Source of the DNA: Bowmanella denitrificans
Lineage (GTDB): Bacteria > Pseudomonadota > Gammaproteobacteria > Enterobacterales > Alteromonadaceae
Assembly: GCF_002887595.1 (NCBI RefSeq)
Contig: NZ_PEBU01000016.1
Location: forward strand, 1-64,000
Direction of reading: 5' to 3'
DNA: 64,000 nt
Part shown: positions 1-8,920 of the stretch, in pieces
Position numbering within the stretch: the first letter of the stretch is position 1
Layout of the letters: every line of letters begins with the position of its first letter
Position numbers and translations under genes: made by a program
The notes under the pieces: model-generated
Told to the model about the DNA's origin: nothing
Database searches by the model: none
The model's input: the letters and a program-made list of their open reading frames with translations, nothing else

Positions 1-206
1 TAGCCCTTTTTTATTGCCTCTCGTTTACCCCAACCATCAGACCGCTTTAATCCCTGTCGGAATCAATTCCGACCCACGCCGGCTCAAACCTTAGGCATGG
101 CCCGGGCGATAATTGCTCTGGCATCAATACATTCAGGCAGGGTACTGTACTGGTGGTAGTGTTTATCGCTGAGTCTGGCTTGAATAAATGCTTTGGCAAT
201 AAAATC
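1..206. other. non-coding stretch downstream of dnaE2
   Basis: No independent gene is visible. After the dnaE2 stop (TAA, 207-209) the same minus-strand frame stays open for 40 codons to a TGA at 84-86, without a convincing start codon. A REP-like palindrome lies at 56-78. The stretch could be a decayed gene end or chance; it is not called as coding. Confidence 0.5.
56..78. repeat. REP-like palindromic repeat, copy 1
   Basis: An 8-bp perfect inverted repeat (56-63 against 66-73) with a 2-nt CA loop is followed by CCACG. A near-identical element at 63489-63511 has the same loop and the same tail, and its stem differs by paired (compensatory) substitutions. That is what a structured multi-copy repeat looks like. 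No T-run follows, so a terminator is less likely. Confidence 0.6.
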
Positions 207-3200
207 TTAATGAAAATCTCTGGACTTGAGTCTGAGCTTATCCAGTAAGTGGCTTAGATCTTCCAGCTTGCCGGCAATAACATGAATAACGCCACCATCG
301 CCTCTTTCCAATAGCCCTGAAACCTTAAGGATACTGGCCTTCAGGTAGGCTTGCTTTTGTGCTCTGGCCGTCGCCAGCCAGACAATCACATTAATATTGC
401 CGGTGTGGTCCTCCAGGGTAATAAAGGTCACCCCCTTAGATGTGCCTGGGCGCTGCCGCCCAGTGACCATGCCTATCACCGTAACCGGCTTTCTGTGTTC
501 CTTATTGGCAAGCTGCGCAGCTGCTGTATATTTTCCTAACAGCGCGGCTTCATCCAGCAGTTGAATAGGATGCTTGGCAAGGCTGAAACCTGTCGCCGCG
601 TAATCCTCTGAGAGGGTTGCCAGCTCATCAGGCTGAAATAGCCAGCCCTGGTTGGAAGGCTCTGAGTGGTTAAATACTGGCAGACTATGGCTGTTGTCCA
701 TAAGAGCCCATCTGGCCTGATAGCGATTGCCCTGAATACAGGCGAGGGCGTCGGCACTGGCTAGCTGTTCCAATGCCTCTTGAGGGACATTACTCCCGCG
801 CAGTTGCTGGATATGCCTAAATCCCTGTTCGGGGCGAGCCGCAACGAGCTTCAACGCTGCTTGCTGGGCCAGTCCTTTAATCTGGCGAAAGCCCACCCGA
901 ATCGCCAGTTCATCATCCTGTTTTTCCAATCTATAGTCATAGTCTGAGTGGTTTACACAGACCGGAAGCACCTTAATATGATGACGCCTGGCATCCTGAA
1001 TGAGTTGGGAGGGGGTGTAGAAGCCCATCGGCCAGCTATTCAGTAACGCAGTATAGAAGGCGGCTGGGTAGTAATGCTTTAACCACGACGAAGCATACGC
1101 CAGCACCGCAAAAGAGGCGGAGTGGGCTTCGGGAAAACCGTACTCACCAAAGCCACAAATCTGCTGAAAGATACGTTCGGCGAATTCCCGCTCGTAGCCT
1201 CTGACCAGCATACCGTTAACCAGCTTCTCGCCGAATCGTTGTAGCTCGCCGGTTTTCTTCCAACTGCCCATAGCGCGACGCAGTTGATCGGCCTCTCCCC
1301 CGCTAAAGCCCGCTGCGACCATAGCCAACTGGATAACCTGCTCCTGAAAAATAGGCACGCCCAGTGTGCGCTCTAATACTTTTTCTACCTCTGATGAGGG
1401 GTACTCAACCGGCTCCTGACCATGGCGTCGGCGCAGATAGGGATGCACCATATCGCCTTGAATAGGGCCGGGGCGTACGATGGCAATTTCAATCACAAGA
1501 TCGTAGTAATCCTTGGGTTTTAGCCTGGGTAACATGCTCATCTGTGCGCGGGATTCAATCTGAAAGACCCCTACGGTATCTGCATTTTGGATCATGGCAT
1601 AGACAGCTGGGTCATCGCCGCGGTTACTGATTTCAGCAATCGACAGGGCCTGGCCATAATGTTGTTGAATAAGGCTAAAGCACTTGTGAATAGCCGTAAG
1701 CATGCCCAGGGCCAGTACATCGACTTTGATCAGGCCCATGGCTTCCAGGTCTTCTTTATCCCATTGAATCACAGTACGCTCTGCCATGGCGGCATTCTCT
1801 ACTGGCACTACGTGATACAAGGGGCCGGAGGCAATCACAAAACCGCCAACATGCTGGGATAAATGGCGCGGAAAGCCAATCAGTTCGTTGACCAGTTCAA
1901 TAAAATGCTGACCAAGGTGGGACGATGGGTCCAGGCCTAACTCGCTGAGCTGGGCCTGCCAGTTCAGGCCACTGTCGCGGTGATTGATGTTCTTAATAAA
2001 GAAGTCCAGTTGGGTCTCATTAATACCCAGGGCCTTGCCCACCTCACGTATGGCGCTTTTGCGCCTGTAAGTAATTACTGCAGCGGCCAGGGCTGTGCGC
2101 TCACGGCCGTACTTCTGATAGATGTATTGAATGACTTCTTCGCGGCGTTCATGTTCAAAGTCCACATCAATATCCGGTGGCTCATCCCGTTCTCTGGAGA
2201 TAAAACGCTCGAACAGTACCTCGCTTTTTTGCGGGTTTACCGCAGTAATACCCAGGCAATAGCATACCGCCGAGTTGGCAGCCGAACCTCGCCCCTGATA
2301 GAGAATGTTTTGCCGACGGGCAAATTCAACAATGTCGTGAATAGTCAGAAAAAAATACTCGTAGCCAAGCTCTGCGATCAGACAGAGTTCTTTATCGAGC
2401 AGTGCTTGTACCTTGGCCGATACGCCCTGTGGGTAGCGCCATGCTGTGCCTGCTTTAACTAATGCCCGTAGATGCTCACTGGCGGTCTTACCTTGAGGTA
2501 CGACTTCCTGGGGATACTGATATTTGACTTCATCCAGTGTAAAGGTGCAGCGCTCAGCGATACTCAGGGCAGTCTGTATCCACTGTTGAGGGTAAAGCTT
2601 CATCAGCTTTTCCAGTGGCCGCAGGCAGGCTTCCGCGTTGGCCTGGAGTTGATGACCTAGCTTTTCCACGGGCTTACCCTGGCGAATGGCCGACAAGGTG
2701 TGTAGCAGCTTGTGGCGGGCTTCATGGTGCATTAACACCCCGGTGCAACAACAAACCGGCAACTGATACTGTTTACTTAACTGCTGACAATGTGCCAGAT
2801 ACTCCTGTTCATCCGCCTTGAGTAGGCGTCGACAACCAAGCCAGAGACGTTCTCTCTGATGTTTAGCTAACCAGTCAGCCCAATAGTTATCTTGTTGCTG
2901 ATCCCCTGTGGGCAGCCATAGCAGTAAACAGTGGCGAAGGCTTTTTAGATCCCATTCATGTATCTGGTAGCTACCTTTTTCTGAACGGCGTCTGGCATTA
3001 GTAATCAGTCGGCAAAGCTCGGAATAGGCGGATTTGTCCGGGCAAAGCAATACCAGTTCAAGACCCGGTGCAAGCTTAATCAGACTACCGACAATTAACT
3101 TGATATCCAGTTGTCGGTCTCTGACTTCTATATAAGCTTTGACAATACCGGCCAGGGAGCACTCGTCAGTGATGGCCAGTGCCTGATAGCCAAGATAGTC

Positions 3201-3284
3201 GGCTTGCCTGATCAGTTCTTGTGGATGGGATGCCCCGGTCAGGAAGGAAAAGTTGCTCTGGCAGAATAACTCAGCGTAACACAT
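207..3284 (-). CDS. dnaE2: error-prone DNA polymerase DnaE2 (ImuC)
   Basis: Alpha-subunit-like C-family polymerase of the SOS mutasome, which copies damaged DNA with ImuA and ImuB. About 1025 residues, normal for DnaE2 and shorter than replicative DnaE. The N-terminal PHP domain starts at the first residues (FCQSNFSFLTGASHP). The catalytic acidic motif PDIDVDF lies near residues 370-376, the thumb/finger region follows, and the C-terminal OB fold ends in SRDFH as is usual for the family. The start was placed at 3284 because its ATG overlaps the imuB TGA (TGATG), which indicates translational coupling; an upstream in-frame ATG at 3311 would overlap imuB by 28 nt. Last gene of the imuA-imuB-dnaE2 operon and presumably LexA-controlled from the box at 5396-5411. 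Confidence 0.96.
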   Translation of the reverse strand: MCYAELFCQSNFSFLTGASHPQELIRQADYLGYQALAITDECSLAGIVKAYIEVRDRQLDIKLIVGSLIKLAPGLELVLLCPDKSAYSELCRLITNARRRSEKGSYQIHEWDLKSLRHCLLLWLPTGDQQQDNYWADWLAKHQRERLWLGCRRLLKADEQEYLAHCQQLSKQYQLPVCCCTGVLMHHEARHKLLHTLSAIRQGKPVEKLGHQLQANAEACLRPLEKLMKLYPQQWIQTALSIAERCTFTLDEVKYQYPQEVVPQGKTASEHLRALVKAGTAWRYPQGVSAKVQALLDKELCLIAELGYEYFFLTIHDIVEFARRQNILYQGRGSAANSAVCYCLGITAVNPQKSEVLFERFISRERDEPPDIDVDFEHERREEVIQYIYQKYGRERTALAAAVITYRRKSAIREVGKALGINETQLDFFIKNINHRDSGLNWQAQLSELGLDPSSHLGQHFIELVNELIGFPRHLSQHVGGFVIASGPLYHVVPVENAAMAERTVIQWDKEDLEAMGLIKVDVLALGMLTAIHKCFSLIQQHYGQALSIAEISNRGDDPAVYAMIQNADTVGVFQIESRAQMSMLPRLKPKDYYDLVIEIAIVRPGPIQGDMVHPYLRRRHGQEPVEYPSSEVEKVLERTLGVPIFQEQVIQLAMVAAGFSGGEADQLRRAMGSWKKTGELQRFGEKLVNGMLVRGYEREFAERIFQQICGFGEYGFPEAHSASFAVLAYASSWLKHYYPAAFYTALLNSWPMGFYTPSQLIQDARRHHIKVLPVCVNHSDYDYRLEKQDDELAIRVGFRQIKGLAQQAALKLVAARPEQGFRHIQQLRGSNVPQEALEQLASADALACIQGNRYQARWALMDNSHSLPVFNHSEPSNQGWLFQPDELATLSEDYAATGFSLAKHPIQLLDEAALLGKYTAAAQLANKEHRKPVTVIGMVTGRQRPGTSKGVTFITLEDHTGNINVIVWLATARAQKQAYLKASILKVSGLLERGDGGVIHVIAGKLEDLSHLLDKLRLKSRDFH

Positions 3285-4690
3285 CAACTGAATAACCCTT
3301 GGATGTACCACTGGTTATTGCGGGTTCGATAGACCCACAGCCACTGGCCCTGAATATTGCGGGCAATAAAATAGTCCCGGTCAATGGGCTGATGGTCCCA
3401 CCAACCAGTTTGGATACGCTCCGGTCCCTGCAACAGGCTGACTTTTTCATTTAAGGGACGATGAGGGGCCAATAGCAGGCTGGGTCTGAGGGCGGGAATC
3501 GGCCAGTCCTGTTTATCAAGGCGCTCAAAAGGGCGGCAATAGCCACTGCTGTATTCAGGGCGAAAGTCATCGCGCAGTTGTAGTCCCGAGACCGCGTTTG
3601 TGCCTAAGCGAGCTTGCAGTAGCGACAGCAACTGGCGGTGATTCATTTGCCCTTGCTTACCGGCGAACAGATCATTTGCCTGCGCTTGTTTGGCTTGCAT
3701 ATGAGTCACGGCCAGCTGAATGCCATACACGGGCTGTGCAAGCACCAGATTTTCCAGTTTAAGGCTGACCAGGGATTGCCATTGCTGGGCCTGATATTCC
3801 CCTTGCGCAGAACATACGGTCAATGAAATGGCGTCGCTATCTCGCTGTGAGAAGCGAAATTCGAGCACGGTGGCCAGCTTGTCGCGCAAGCGTAAAAAAC
3901 GCTCCAAATCGTTCAGCAAGCGCTTGATGGGGTGCAATAGTATTGGGCTGCTGTCTATTTCATACATCAGCTCAAGATACTGACTGAAAGTGGTAGGAGG
4001 GTGATAAAAGTCCACTGGGTGATGGAATGTGCCTTGCAGCTTGCCTATATAGGTCACCAGTTGGCTGTCAAAGCGCTTCGCCAGCTCGCCGGGGGGCACA
4101 TTCATCAGTTCCTTCAGACGGCGGATGCCCACTCTGGTCAGCTTCTGGCACATACTATGGGGAAGGTCGGTTTGTTCCAGTGTACATAAGCTAACCTTCT
4201 CTCGCAGTAGCTCAGGGTCCTGACTGATGAGGTTATGTCCGCTTCTGGCCAGCAGTCTTGCACCCAAGGGGCTGGCACCGCAAGCATAACGCATGGTTAG
4301 TTTTAGGGGGCTGAGTCTGTCTTTGAGCGCCTGCCAGTAAGACGGCAAGCCACCATACATGGATAGCATGTGCTGGACGCGCAGTAGCAGGCCGTTAGGT
4401 GACCAGAAGGCAATATCTGAGGTGACAAAGTACAGCCATTGTGCGATCTCGGCTAGCTTAGCGGTTTCAAGTTCCTGTCGGTATTCAATCACTTGTAGGT
4501 CTTTATGCAAAGCGGCCGCACTGCCAAGCCCCATGCCTACTCTGACCCCATGGTGATATGCCTGAGTATTTAGCTGGATGACCTGGTTGCACTCTTTACT
4601 CAGGATAATGACAGGGCAGGATGCTTGTTCCTGGTATAAGCTGTCGAGTTGCAGACTGGGAAAGTCCAGATACAGCCAAAGGGGCGTCAT
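3284..4690 (-). CDS. imuB: Y-family polymerase-like protein ImuB
   Basis: Mutasome adaptor related to DinB/Pol IV (DUF6504/ImuB family), which joins DnaE2, ImuA and the beta clamp. 468 residues. The Y-family fold begins at MTPLWLYLDFPSL. The first metal-binding aspartate is kept, but the second position is proline (LDFP), and the usual S-x-D-E site reads WSPN, so it is probably not an active polymerase, as known for ImuB. An ANDLF stretch in the C-terminal half could be a degenerate clamp-binding motif. The start at 4690 follows the imuA stop by 8 nt and matches the family N-terminus; a longer open frame to 4822 lies inside imuA and is disfavoured. Confidence 0.93.
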   Translation of the reverse strand: MTPLWLYLDFPSLQLDSLYQEQASCPVIILSKECNQVIQLNTQAYHHGVRVGMGLGSAAALHKDLQVIEYRQELETAKLAEIAQWLYFVTSDIAFWSPNGLLLRVQHMLSMYGGLPSYWQALKDRLSPLKLTMRYACGASPLGARLLARSGHNLISQDPELLREKVSLCTLEQTDLPHSMCQKLTRVGIRRLKELMNVPPGELAKRFDSQLVTYIGKLQGTFHHPVDFYHPPTTFSQYLELMYEIDSSPILLHPIKRLLNDLERFLRLRDKLATVLEFRFSQRDSDAISLTVCSAQGEYQAQQWQSLVSLKLENLVLAQPVYGIQLAVTHMQAKQAQANDLFAGKQGQMNHRQLLSLLQARLGTNAVSGLQLRDDFRPEYSSGYCRPFERLDKQDWPIPALRPSLLLAPHRPLNEKVSLLQGPERIQTGWWDHQPIDRDYFIARNIQGQWLWVYRTRNNQWYIQGLFS

Positions 4691-4698
4691 ATGGAAGC

Positions 4699-5382
4699 TC
4701 AGCTTGCACGATGCAGAGGGATCACATTGGCTGAGGGCTGTGTTGGCTGGGGCAGACACAGTTTCGGCCAGCGCTGGCGCATATTTAAAATAAAGGGCGC
4801 AGGCGGCCAACTCCCGCGGCATTTAGTGACTTTGATCTGAAGACCCTCTGCATGGGCTTCAAGCTGCAAGCTTAACGATACCGGCAAGGGTTGGGAGATG
4901 CTCTGTCTGGTTCGCAACAGAAACAGTTGCGCCCGGCCTTGCTGACAGGCCTGCTGCAGGCGTTTCGCCTGAGCGACTTCTATATCACCATGCCAGAGTA
5001 AAACCGAGTGGCAGGTTCCGCTTTTCAGGCACTGCTCGGCGGCCCACAGGGCCTCTTTGCCATCTCGAGGGTGTAGGATAAGTACGCGGGACAGATCTAC
5101 CCCTGCCTGGTGCAGGCATTCACCATTGATTTTATGGGGTGGCGCAACCCACACCAACAGTCTGTGGTCTTGCCCATTGGCTGCCAGGCGCGGAAGGAGC
5201 AGACGAATTTCACCTATACCAATCTGGCTGTGAATTTCTACCAGGGCATGCTCTTTCAGCCCGCCACGAACATACTTATCCAGATCGTCCGGTACAGGCT
5301 GCGTGGTGATGGGCAAAGGTTGGGTAAAATCCGCTTGCCAGATCCAACCTTTGTTTTTTAAATGATCAAGAAGATTGTTCAT
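4699..5382 (-). CDS. imuA: ImuA, RecA-like mutasome accessory protein
   Basis: First gene of the SOS mutagenesis operon, 227 residues. It resembles the short RecA/SulA-like ImuA proteins that bind ImuB and support translesion synthesis by DnaE2. Recognisable parts are an N-terminal segment with a conserved tryptophan pair (GWIWQ), a glycine-containing IGIGEIRLLLP segment in the place of the RecA nucleotide loop, and a basic C-terminal tail. No full Walker A motif is visible, so ATP binding is not supported. A perfect LexA box ends 14 nt before the start codon. Function is assigned from both similarity and gene order. Confidence 0.9.
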   Translation of the reverse strand: MNNLLDHLKNKGWIWQADFTQPLPITTQPVPDDLDKYVRGGLKEHALVEIHSQIGIGEIRLLLPRLAANGQDHRLLVWVAPPHKINGECLHQAGVDLSRVLILHPRDGKEALWAAEQCLKSGTCHSVLLWHGDIEVAQAKRLQQACQQGRAQLFLLRTRQSISQPLPVSLSLQLEAHAEGLQIKVTKCRGSWPPAPFILNMRQRWPKLCLPQPTQPSANVIPLHRAS

Positions 5383-5395
5383 AGGATAAAATTAA

Positions 5396-5411
5396 CTGTA
5401 TATAAATACAG
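5396..5411. promoter_or_regulatory. LexA box of imuA (possibly shared with EVE gene)
   Basis: Perfect CTGT-N8-ACAG match with an AT-only spacer (ATATAAAT), flanked by TA on the right as in strong SOS operators. It sits 14 nt upstream of imuA on the minus strand and 65 nt upstream of the EVE-domain gene on the plus strand, so LexA binding could affect both directions. Confidence 0.93.
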
Positions 5412-5476
5412 TATATTGATGATTAGCCATTGTGCAAGTCTCTGTCCGTGCAGGGGCTGAAAAAGGAGCAAGACAA

Positions 5477-5941
5477 ATGCGTTACTGGTTGTTTAAAACA
5501 GAACCCGATGCTTTTGGGATCAATGACTTAATTAAAAGGCCCAAACAGACTGAGCATTGGGATGGGGTGAGAAATTATCAGGCCAGAAACTTCCTGCGGG
5601 ATCAAATCAAGCTGGGTGATCAGGTGTTTATTTATCACTCCAGTTGTGATCAGGTGGGGATTGCCGGTATTGCCGAGGTGGTAAAAGAGGGCTATGTGGA
5701 CCACACCCAATTTGATCCTGAATCCAAATACTATGACCCCAAAAGTAGCCCGGATAAACCGCGCTGGTATATGGTGGATGTCAGGTTTGTGCGTAAGTTT
5801 GACCGGGTGCTGAGTTTGCAGGCCATTAAGGCCAATGCTGAGCTGGCTGATATGCAACTGGTACAAAAAGGCAATCGCCTTTCTGTGATGCCAGTGGCGG
5901 CCCGGGAATGGGCGGTGCTGGTGAAGATGGCAAACGAATAG
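5477..5941 (+). CDS. EVE domain-containing protein (THYN1-like)
   Basis: 154-residue single-domain protein of the EVE family (PUA-like fold), which in characterised members recognises modified bases in nucleic acid. The N-terminus MRYWLFKTEPDAF and the internal HWDGVRNYQARNFLR segment are family hallmarks; the latter lines the base pocket. The start was chosen at 5477 because AAAGGAG lies 8-14 nt upstream; an in-frame ATG at 5432 has no such site. It is transcribed away from the imuA-imuB-dnaE2 operon across a 94-nt gap that holds a LexA box. The biological role in bacteria is not established. Confidence 0.93.
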   Translation: MRYWLFKTEPDAFGINDLIKRPKQTEHWDGVRNYQARNFLRDQIKLGDQVFIYHSSCDQVGIAGIAEVVKEGYVDHTQFDPESKYYDPKSSPDKPRWYMVDVRFVRKFDRVLSLQAIKANAELADMQLVQKGNRLSVMPVAAREWAVLVKMANE

Positions 5942-5946
5942 AAGCC

Positions 5947-5969
5947 ATGGCCCGGTTAATCCGGGCCAT
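5947..5969. terminator. hairpin between convergent genes
   Basis: Perfect 9-bp inverted repeat (ATGGCCCGG / CCGGGCCAT) with a 5-nt loop, between the EVE gene and the DUF885 gene whose 3' ends face each other. No clear T-run follows on either side, so it may act weakly or with Rho. Confidence 0.5.
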
Positions 5970-5985
5970 CAATATCCTGTCTCTA

Positions 5986-7719
5986 TCAGCTTTGTTGCCT
6001 GATATAGTCCTGTACCAGTTCTTCCAGCACGCTAAGGGGCACAGAGCCGTTTTCCAGCAGCATATCGTGAAAAGCGCGTAAGTCGAATTTTGCGCCCAGC
6101 GCTTGCTCTGCCTGTTTACGTAAACGCTTGATGGTGATTTCGCCCAACTTATACGACAGCGCCTGTCCTGGCCAGGAGATATAGCGATCGATCTCGGTGG
6201 TGACGTTATGTTCCGACAATGCGGTGTTTTCCAGCATATAGTCAATGGCCTGCTGGCGTGTCCAGCCTTTCATATGCATACCAGTGTCGACCACCAGACG
6301 ACAGGCCCGCCACATTTCGTAGCTCAGGGCGCCAAACTCGTCATAAGGGGTCTGATAAAAGCCGATTTCCTTGCCCAGGTATTCAGAGTACAAGCCCCAG
6401 CCCTCACCAAAGGCCGAGATATAGGTGTAACGCCTGACCGGTGGTAGATCGGTCATTTCTCTGGCCAATGAATTTTGCAAGTGATGACCAGGTACGGCCT
6501 CATGTAAGGTTAATGCTGGCAACTCATATAAAGGACGCTTGTCCAGTGCATAGGTATTGACCCAGTAATAGCCAGGCTGATCGTCACGGGTAGGGCCAAC
6601 ATAACGACCTGTGGTGTATTTGGGCGCGATGCTGTCTGGTACTGGCGCCACCCCATAAGGGGTGCGAGGCAATTTATAGAAAAGCTGAGGCAGTTTGGCA
6701 TCAATCTGTTTGGACAAATAGGCAGCCTGTTTTAACAGTTCTTCAGCGCTCTTTGCATAAAACTGCGGATCGGTACGCAGAAAGTGAACAAACTCGTCAT
6801 GACTGCCTTTAAAACCGGATGCCTGCATCACTGTCTGCATTTCAGCACGGATACGTTTAACTTCGGCCAGACCAAGCTGGTGGATCTGTTCGGCACTGAT
6901 ATCCAGGGTGGTGTAGTAACGGGCACGATTTTCGTAATAGGCCGCGCCATTAGGCCAGTTCTTGGCGGCAATATCCTGCTTGGCACCGGGAATATATTCA
7001 TTAACCAGGAAGTCATAAACCATCTGGTAAGCCGGAAACACCTGCTGGCTTAAAACCTTGGCAGCTTCGCTTTTGAGCTGCGCCTGCTGGGTGGCATCGA
7101 TATGGGCGGGCATATTCTCAAAGGGCGCGTAAAACACGCTGTCTTGCGGTTTATCCTGAATAAAGGCCAGGGCTGTCTGCTCGAAGTCCTTCAGTACCAC
7201 CTGTGGCTGGGTAAAGCCGGTTTTCAGCCCTTCCCGCATCCAATCAATATTTTGTTTAAAGTAAGCTTCAATGGCTGACAGTCTGGCCAGATAATTCTGA
7301 TAATCTTTGAATGTATCGAACTTGCTGCTGCGTGGCAGAAAGGCCAAGGCACTGTGAAAGCCATACTCGGAGGTGATGGGCATATAGTGGGCGTGAAACG
7401 CATAACTATCGACTATTTCCTGCAAACGACGGCGTTGCATCAATAAATTGATGCGGTCGTCCTTATCCAGTTTGGCGTCGGCCAGTACATCCAGTTGTCT
7501 GATATAAGCCTGTGCCTGATCGCTGTCGCGTTTCAGACCCTCAGCAGACAAGTCAGCAAGCAGATGATCATAATTATGCACCCCTTGAGAGGTGGCCATG
7601 GTAGGGGAACTTTGCAGCTCAAATTGCCAGATCTCGTCCAGCAGTTTGTCCAGTTTTTCGTTAGCCATAACGGCGCTGCTGGTTAGCAGAGCGGTAGCGG
7701 TTATCCAATATTTCAACAC
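5986..7719 (-). CDS. secreted DUF885 family putative metallopeptidase
   Basis: 577 residues with an N-terminal signal peptide (hydrophobic core, then AVMANE cleavage region), so exported. The body is a DUF885 domain. The HEAVPGHH motif near residues 406-413 is the HExxH-type zinc site of this M3/M32-like peptidase group, followed by an EGWGLYSEYL segment that usually supplies the further acidic ligand. Substrate unknown; oligopeptides are a reasonable inference. It stands alone on the minus strand and ends against the EVE gene with a hairpin in between. Confidence 0.88.
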   Translation of the reverse strand: MLKYWITATALLTSSAVMANEKLDKLLDEIWQFELQSSPTMATSQGVHNYDHLLADLSAEGLKRDSDQAQAYIRQLDVLADAKLDKDDRINLLMQRRRLQEIVDSYAFHAHYMPITSEYGFHSALAFLPRSSKFDTFKDYQNYLARLSAIEAYFKQNIDWMREGLKTGFTQPQVVLKDFEQTALAFIQDKPQDSVFYAPFENMPAHIDATQQAQLKSEAAKVLSQQVFPAYQMVYDFLVNEYIPGAKQDIAAKNWPNGAAYYENRARYYTTLDISAEQIHQLGLAEVKRIRAEMQTVMQASGFKGSHDEFVHFLRTDPQFYAKSAEELLKQAAYLSKQIDAKLPQLFYKLPRTPYGVAPVPDSIAPKYTTGRYVGPTRDDQPGYYWVNTYALDKRPLYELPALTLHEAVPGHHLQNSLAREMTDLPPVRRYTYISAFGEGWGLYSEYLGKEIGFYQTPYDEFGALSYEMWRACRLVVDTGMHMKGWTRQQAIDYMLENTALSEHNVTTEIDRYISWPGQALSYKLGEITIKRLRKQAEQALGAKFDLRAFHDMLLENGSVPLSVLEELVQDYIRQQS

Positions 7720-7830
7720 GGCAATGACCTTATCCCTTGTTATTATGCTCCGAGCTTAAGGTATCTATGCCTGAATGTGTATCGGTCTGAGACCAGTCCG
7801 CGTTGTCAGCAGATAAAATTGCGTCAGGAG

Positions 7831-8154
7831 TCAGCTTTTAGGGGTATAAATGGGTTTGGGGAAGGGGGTGACCTTATCAGACAATTCGGTCACTTTGGCA
7901 TTGCCCTGTTTCTTGACTTCATCGATACGTAATACATTGTGCATGGGAATATAGGTACGCACGACAGTGTCAAACTCTGTCTTGAGTCGTTCCTGGCTGG
8001 GATCCACCAACAATGTGCTGTGGTTATCCCAGACAAAGTCACCAATTTCCACAAAGCCAAACAGGGCACCCTGACTGACTTCGCGCACATACACCTCATA
8101 GCGCTCTGCGTTGCTGATAAACTGAACCTTATACAAGGGCTTACTTTTGTTCAT
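7831..8154 (-). CDS. DUF1820 family protein
   Basis: 107-residue soluble protein with the conserved DUF1820 pattern: YKVQFISNAERYEVYVREV at the start, a GFVEIGDFVWD segment, and VRTYIPMHNVLRIDEV near residue 70-80. The family is common in gammaproteobacteria and has no assigned function. The C-terminus is proline/lysine-rich and looks flexible. It lies 65 nt downstream of the TetR-type regulator on the same strand and could be co-transcribed with it. Confidence 0.9.
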   Translation of the reverse strand: MNKSKPLYKVQFISNAERYEVYVREVSQGALFGFVEIGDFVWDNHSTLLVDPSQERLKTEFDTVVRTYIPMHNVLRIDEVKKQGNAKVTELSDKVTPFPKPIYTPKS

Positions 8155-8219
8155 AACACCATTTGCCGTTGGATAACCGGGCGGCGATTTTAGCCGCTGT
8201 GAAGGTAACTGCCAACCAC

Positions 8220-8795
8220 TTAAGCTTTGGCTGACAGCGGGCCCAGTAAAGCCCGGGTTGCCAGTTTAAGCTCATCGGTTTGGGCGGCCAGAATGCCGTT
8301 AACCGCAAAGCCCTGTACATAGCAGGTGAGCTGCAAAGCCGTAGCTTCAAGCTGGATATCTTTGCGTACTTCGCCATGCATCAGAGCGCGCTCCAGGCAA
8401 CCGATAAAGCCGAGTTGCAGATTATCCAGATAATGGCGGCCCATTTCCCGAATCCGGTCGTCGTCAAACCCCAGCTCGGTGATGCAATTAACCAGCAGAC
8501 AGCCTCTGCCCTTGATCAGCAGAATGTAATCATCGAAGAAACGCTGAATCGACAGCAGCCCCTGATTTTCAGTGAGATGCGCCGTTATGGGGGTCAGTCT
8601 GTGTTGCTGATATCGCTCCAACACCAGATAAAGGAAATTCTGCTTACTACCAAACTCCAGATAAAAGCCACGGCGGTTGAAGTCTGTTCTGGCAATAATC
8701 TCATCCATGATCGAGCCGTGAAAACCGTGTTCCAGCAGAACATCCATGGCCTGATCCAGGACCTGATTGACATCATATTGTGCTTTTCTCGGCAT
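8220..8795 (-). CDS. TetR/AcrR family transcriptional regulator
   Basis: 191-residue one-component repressor. The N-terminal TetR helix-turn-helix spans about residues 10-55 (GFHGSIMDEIIARTDFNRRGFYLEFGSKQNFL), followed by an all-alpha ligand domain. Start placed at MPRKAQYD (8795), the usual distance before the HTH; an upstream ATG at 8849 would put the palindrome inside the gene. A perfect 20-bp palindrome ends 10 nt before this start, which suggests autoregulation. The effector is unknown. The divergent neighbour is an M28 peptidase gene. Confidence 0.88.
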   Translation of the reverse strand: MPRKAQYDVNQVLDQAMDVLLEHGFHGSIMDEIIARTDFNRRGFYLEFGSKQNFLYLVLERYQQHRLTPITAHLTENQGLLSIQRFFDDYILLIKGRGCLLVNCITELGFDDDRIREMGRHYLDNLQLGFIGCLERALMHGEVRKDIQLEATALQLTCYVQGFAVNGILAAQTDELKLATRALLGPLSAKA

Positions 8796-8805
8796 GAGGA
8801 TAAAC

Positions 8806-8825
8806 CAAAGAACAATTGTTCTTTG
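8806..8825. promoter_or_regulatory. probable operator of the TetR-type regulator
   Basis: Perfect 20-bp palindrome with half-site CAAAGAACAA, placed between the regulator start (8795) and the divergent M28 peptidase gene (8921). Size and symmetry fit a TetR-family dimer site. It lies within the probable 5' leader or promoter of the regulator itself. Confidence 0.7.
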
Positions 8826-8920
8826 CAGGTTAGTGCAATGGCCGTACAAGTCAACCTAAATAGCCGACAGTCTTGGAAAAATATGCGAGACTAAGGCCAT
8901 CAATAGTCAAGAGAGGTAAT

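Noticed and set aside
1980-2462. 160-codon plus-strand open frame inside dnaE2
   Set aside because: It lies wholly within a conserved polymerase gene, on the opposite strand, and shows no family features.
5826-6245. 139-codon minus-strand frame spanning the ends of the EVE and DUF885 genes
   Set aside because: Covers two real convergent genes and the hairpin between them; composition is that of a shadow frame.
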